Shown: piece by piece, positions 5,782 to 8,094 of the stretch | Layout: each line of letters begins with the position of its first letter | Position numbering within the stretch: the first letter of the stretch is position 1 | Notes under the pieces: generated by a model | Seen by the model: the letters and a program-made list of their open reading frames with translations, nothing else | Database searches by the model: none | What the model was told of the DNA's origin: nothing | Made by a program: the position numbers and the translations under genes | Origin: Rhodocyclaceae bacterium | GTDB taxonomy: Bacteria > Pseudomonadota > Gammaproteobacteria > Burkholderiales > Rhodocyclaceae | Direction of reading: 5' to 3' | Length of the DNA stretch: 8,094 bases | Assembly: GCA_030682595.1 (NCBI GenBank) | Contig: JAUXNZ010000126.1 | Location: 1 to 8,094 of the forward strand

Positions 5782-5785
5782 GGAT

Positions 5786-6523
5786 TCAGGGCGATCGGTG
5801 AAAAAATTTGCGGATGAAAGGATGGTCGAATTGCCTGACTGTATCAAGCATGCCATAGGCCAGGATATGTTGCTCGGCGAGCACGGCGACCTTTGCCGTC
5901 AACGCCGCCAGCGTGGCGACATCGTGGGTCACCAGCAATACCGTGAGGCCGAGTTCATCCCCGAGCCGGCGGATCAGGCGCACAAAGCCGGCGGAGCGAT
6001 CGGGATCGAGGCCGGCGGTCGGTTCGTCGAGCAGCAGCAGTTCCGGTTCCAGCGCCAGGGCGCGCGCCAGGGCAACGCGCTTGACCATGCCGCCGGACAA
6101 TTCCGCCGGCAGCAACAGGGCATGTTGCGGCAGGAGCTCGACCATTTCGAGCTTGAGCATCACCAGGTCGCGAATCGTGGTCGCGTCGAAACACCTGAGT
6201 TCGCGCAGCGGGAAGGCGATGTTGTCGAACACATTGAGGGCGGAAAACAGCGCGCCCTGCTGAAACAGCACGCCAAACCGTTGCCGCAGCGCGCGTTCGC
6301 GCACCACCCCGCCACCGAACAAGGGTTCGCCGAACAAGCGGATCGTGCCCTGGGTGGGCGTCAGGAGGCCGATCATCTGCCGCAGCAGGGTCGTCTTGCC
6401 GCTGCCGGAGCCGCCGACCAGCGCCACCATCTCGCCCGCCGCGATTTCCAGATTCAGATGACGATGAATCCACACCCCGCCGAGGCGAGTGGATAAATCG
6501 TTGATGGCGATGACGGGATTCAT
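5786..6523 (-). CDS. MlaF-type ABC transporter ATP-binding protein
   Basis: The 245-residue cytoplasmic ATPase has the full set of ABC motifs: Walker A GGSGSGKTT (37-45, K43), Q-loop FQQG (87-90), signature LSGGMVKR (142-149), Walker B LLLLDEP (162-168, D166 and E167), D-loop GLDPD (171-175) and switch H200 in VTHD. GALFSALNVFDNIAFPLRE (90-108) and the methionine and lysine after LSGG are typical of the MlaF branch. It should form a dimer driving the adjacent permease. The start at 6523 is fixed by the N-terminal MNPVIAINDLS. The permease TAA overlaps this ATG as TAATG, and no Shine-Dalgarno is visible, so it depends on translation of the permease. Confidence 0.94.
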   Translation of the reverse strand: MNPVIAINDLSTRLGGVWIHRHLNLEIAAGEMVALVGGSGSGKTTLLRQMIGLLTPTQGTIRLFGEPLFGGGVVRERALRQRFGVLFQQGALFSALNVFDNIAFPLRELRCFDATTIRDLVMLKLEMVELLPQHALLLPAELSGGMVKRVALARALALEPELLLLDEPTAGLDPDRSAGFVRLIRRLGDELGLTVLLVTHDVATLAALTAKVAVLAEQHILAYGMLDTVRQFDHPFIRKFFHRSP

Positions 6524-7659
6524 TACAGTTTCGGCACGCCAACGCCGCGCAAGGCGACGGCAAACACGGCGTCGATGAAGATCACGACGGTGATCGCCGT
6601 CACCACGGCGGCGGTGGTGTTGGCCGACAGGCTTTCCGTATTTGGCTTGACGCGCAGGCCGAAATGGCAGGCGATCAGCGCAATCGCCAGACCGAACACG
6701 GCACCCTTGGCCAGGCCGATCCAGAGATTGACCACCGGCACCGCCTTGGGCAGCGTCTCCAGAAAATAGCCAACGCCGATGCCCAGCTGAATTTCCGCCG
6801 CCAGCATGCCGCCCAGGAGCGCCAGCGCCGTTGCCCACAGCACCAGGAGCGGCGTCACCACGGTGAGCGCCACCACCTTGGGCAAGACCAGGCGCAGGCT
6901 GGTCGACACGCCCATCGTCGCCAGTGCGTCGATTTCCTCGGTCACCCGCATCACGCCCAGTTGCGCCGTCATCGCCGAGCCGGAACGACCGGCCACCAGC
7001 ACGGCGACCAGCACCGGCCCCAGCTCGCGGATGATGGAAAGGCCGAGCAGATTGACGATGAACATGTCGGCGCCAAACTGGCGCAATTGCAGCGACGACA
7101 GGTAAGACAGGGCAATGCCGATCAGCAAGCCGACCAGCGCGGTCACCGGCATTGCCCGCACGCCGCTCTTGTAGATGTTGGCGGAAATTTCGCGTGCCGG
7201 CAGATCGCCAGGATGACGCAGCAGATGCAGCAGGTCCAGCGCCAGCTGCCCCAGCAAGGCGATAAAGTCGCGCACCTGCCGCATGCCCGCCAGCACGCCC
7301 GCGCCCAGCACGATCAGGCCCTCGAAAGGCGAGCGCGGCAGGACGACCGCCGCCGGCTCGCCATCGGCGGCGGCGATGCGCTCGAAAATGTGCAGGTGCT
7401 CGGGGCGCATCGACAGCCGTTCGGGCAGCTTGCGCCCCCAACTGCGCCACAACAGCAAGGCGCCGACCGAATCCAGCGCCTCGATGTCCAGGCAGTTCCA
7501 GCTCACCGCATCGCGGCAACCGAGTTCCCGCAAGCGGTCTTGCCAGGCAGTGTCGGTGGCGCCCCTTTCTGCCAGCGCACGCAACGTCCAGCGCCCGGTC
7601 AGCAGCAGTTCGCTCCGACCCGAGGCGCCGCTTGTCTCGCTATAGTGGGCGTGCAACAT
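6523..7659 (-). CDS. MlaE-family lipid ABC permease with N-terminal STAS domain
   Basis: The 378-residue protein has two parts. Residues about 15-105 look like a STAS domain (LLLTGRWTLRAL at 18-29; LDIEALDSVGALLLW at 57-71, with the DSxG motif of MlaB-like domains). Residues about 115-378 are an MlaE permease with several membrane helices and the family signature RELGPVLVAVLVAGRSGSAM (211-230) followed by TEEIDALATMG (240-250). In the classical Mla system the STAS protein MlaB is separate and binds MlaF; here it is fused to the permease, so no mlaB gene is needed. I start at ATG 7659, since residues before it have no family resemblance and run into the upstream gene. A weak GAG lies 12 nt upstream. 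The gap from the exopolyphosphatase stop is 26 nt. Confidence 0.92.
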   Translation of the reverse strand: MLHAHYSETSGASGRSELLLTGRWTLRALAERGATDTAWQDRLRELGCRDAVSWNCLDIEALDSVGALLLWRSWGRKLPERLSMRPEHLHIFERIAAADGEPAAVVLPRSPFEGLIVLGAGVLAGMRQVRDFIALLGQLALDLLHLLRHPGDLPAREISANIYKSGVRAMPVTALVGLLIGIALSYLSSLQLRQFGADMFIVNLLGLSIIRELGPVLVAVLVAGRSGSAMTAQLGVMRVTEEIDALATMGVSTSLRLVLPKVVALTVVTPLLVLWATALALLGGMLAAEIQLGIGVGYFLETLPKAVPVVNLWIGLAKGAVFGLAIALIACHFGLRVKPNTESLSANTTAAVVTAITVVIFIDAVFAVALRGVGVPKL

Positions 7660-7685
7660 GGCGACGCACTCGACGCATTGGCAGT

Positions 7686-8094
7686 TCAGTCGGCGGCGGC
7701 ACGCCGCTGGCGGGCGCGCACCCGGAACTCGATATCGACGCTTGCCCACTGCTCGGTTTCACTGGCCAGCACGGCAGCCGTCAGCGGCGCGCTGGTGAGC
7801 CACGCCCGGTCGATGTGCAGTTCATAGCCCTTGGCCGTCATGGCCACCTCGATCTCGGGAACCGGCGCATCGTCGCGCGCCCGGTGCAGGAGCGCCGCGA
7901 CGCGCAGACAAAAGATCGGCAGATAGTCCGGCAAAGACTGCGTCAACACCTGCACCCGCTCCAGCTTGCCGCGATGGGCGAGCACCAGTCGGGACAGCAT
8001 GGACTGGTCGCGCTTCGAGAAGCCGGGCATGACGGCATTCGCCAGCACATAGGCGCTAAGTTTGTGGAAACCCGCGTGCGCCACCGACACGCCG
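7686..8094 (-). CDS. ppx: Exopolyphosphatase (Ppx/GppA family), C-terminal part
   Basis: About 136 C-terminal residues are present and the gene continues past the window. The segment HAGFHKLSAYVLANAVMPGFSKRDQSML followed by LVLAHRGKL matches the C-terminal helical, HD-like domain of Ppx/GppA phosphatases, which release phosphate from polyphosphate (Ppx) or hydrolyse pppGpp (GppA). The catalytic ASKHA domain lies outside the window, so Ppx and GppA cannot be separated firmly. The ending RVRARQRRAAAD and the TGA at 7686-7688 are inside. The lipid-transport genes follow 26 nt downstream on the same strand, so they may be co-transcribed. Confidence 0.8.
   Translation of the reverse strand, partial: GVSVAHAGFHKLSAYVLANAVMPGFSKRDQSMLSRLVLAHRGKLERVQVLTQSLPDYLPIFCLRVAALLHRARDDAPVPEIEVAMTAKGYELHIDRAWLTSAPLTAAVLASETEQWASVDIEFRVRARQRRAAAD

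Larger units (their letters stand above)
3442..8094 (-). other. Minus-strand operon: ppx, MCE lipid ABC transporter, ECHDC3-like protein
   Basis: Six genes run in one direction with junctions of 26 nt, TAATG, 4 nt, 4 nt and TAATG. There is no room for internal promoters or terminators except inside coding sequence. The set holds permease with STAS, ATPase, MCE protein and lipoprotein but no periplasmic MlaC and no separate MlaB, so it is not the standard mlaFEDCB operon. Its promoter is outside the window, upstream of the polyphosphatase or further. No clear terminator is present in the 10 bp between the last stop and the convergent small gene. Confidence 0.8.

Noticed and set aside
4810..5817. 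335-codon open frame on the plus strand opposite the MCE gene
   Set aside because: It is antisense to a clear MCE protein in GC-rich DNA, has Gln/Arg-rich low-complexity translation and matches no family.
6664..7827. 387-codon open frame on the plus strand opposite the permease
   Set aside because: Its translation is rich in His, Gln and Arg and mirrors the third-position GC of the MlaE gene on the other strand.
1..8094. CRISPR arrays, tRNA or rRNA genes
   Set aside because: I saw no regularly spaced direct repeats and no tRNA- or rRNA-like sequence on either strand by eye.

Overview
The window reads as Proteobacterial chromosome, most likely Betaproteobacteria. GC is high (43 of 60 bases at 6061-6120), the 3442-8094 cluster is a Gram-negative envelope lipid-transport operon, and the IS1182-type transposase resembles those I associate with Rhodocyclales-like genomes. 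That last taxonomic step rests on memory, not on a search.

Layout. (1) Positions 1-141 hold the 5' end of an IS3-family element on the minus strand: terminal repeat, leader hairpin and first codons of orfA. It has inserted into (2) an IS1182-family transposase gene (142-1259, minus), which loses its C-terminus. The 5' end of that IS continues to about 1352. (3) Positions 1354-2855 form a compact lower-GC unit with one 472-residue gene of unknown function. It has integron-cassette features: a GTTAGAC core 15-18 bp before the ATG, a matching GTCTAA box right after the stop, and a bulged stem-loop before a final GTT. (4) Positions 2858 to about 3049 look like the 3' end of another IS1182-type copy: a 15-bp terminal repeat inverted relative to the one at 1338-1352, plus about a dozen C-terminal transposase codons. 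The unknown gene is therefore bracketed by IS1182 ends facing each other. (5) Positions 3105-3431 encode a small two-helix membrane protein on the plus strand. (6) Positions 3442-8094 are one minus-strand gene train.

The train runs, in transcription order: C-terminus of an exopolyphosphatase (Ppx/GppA), an MlaE-family permease with a fused N-terminal STAS domain, an MlaF-type ATPase, a single-MCE-domain MlaD-type protein, a PqiC-type lipoprotein, and an enoyl-CoA hydratase-fold protein most like ECHDC3. From the permease onward the junctions are TAATG overlaps or 4-nt gaps, so these five genes are almost certainly co-translated. The first four should form an inner-membrane ABC complex moving lipid across the periplasm, with an outer-membrane-directed lipoprotein. 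The crotonase-fold protein lacks both classical hydratase glutamates, and its role beside the transporter is unknown.

The part most likely to hold something undescribed is 1338-3049. The 472-residue protein belongs to no family I can name with confidence.
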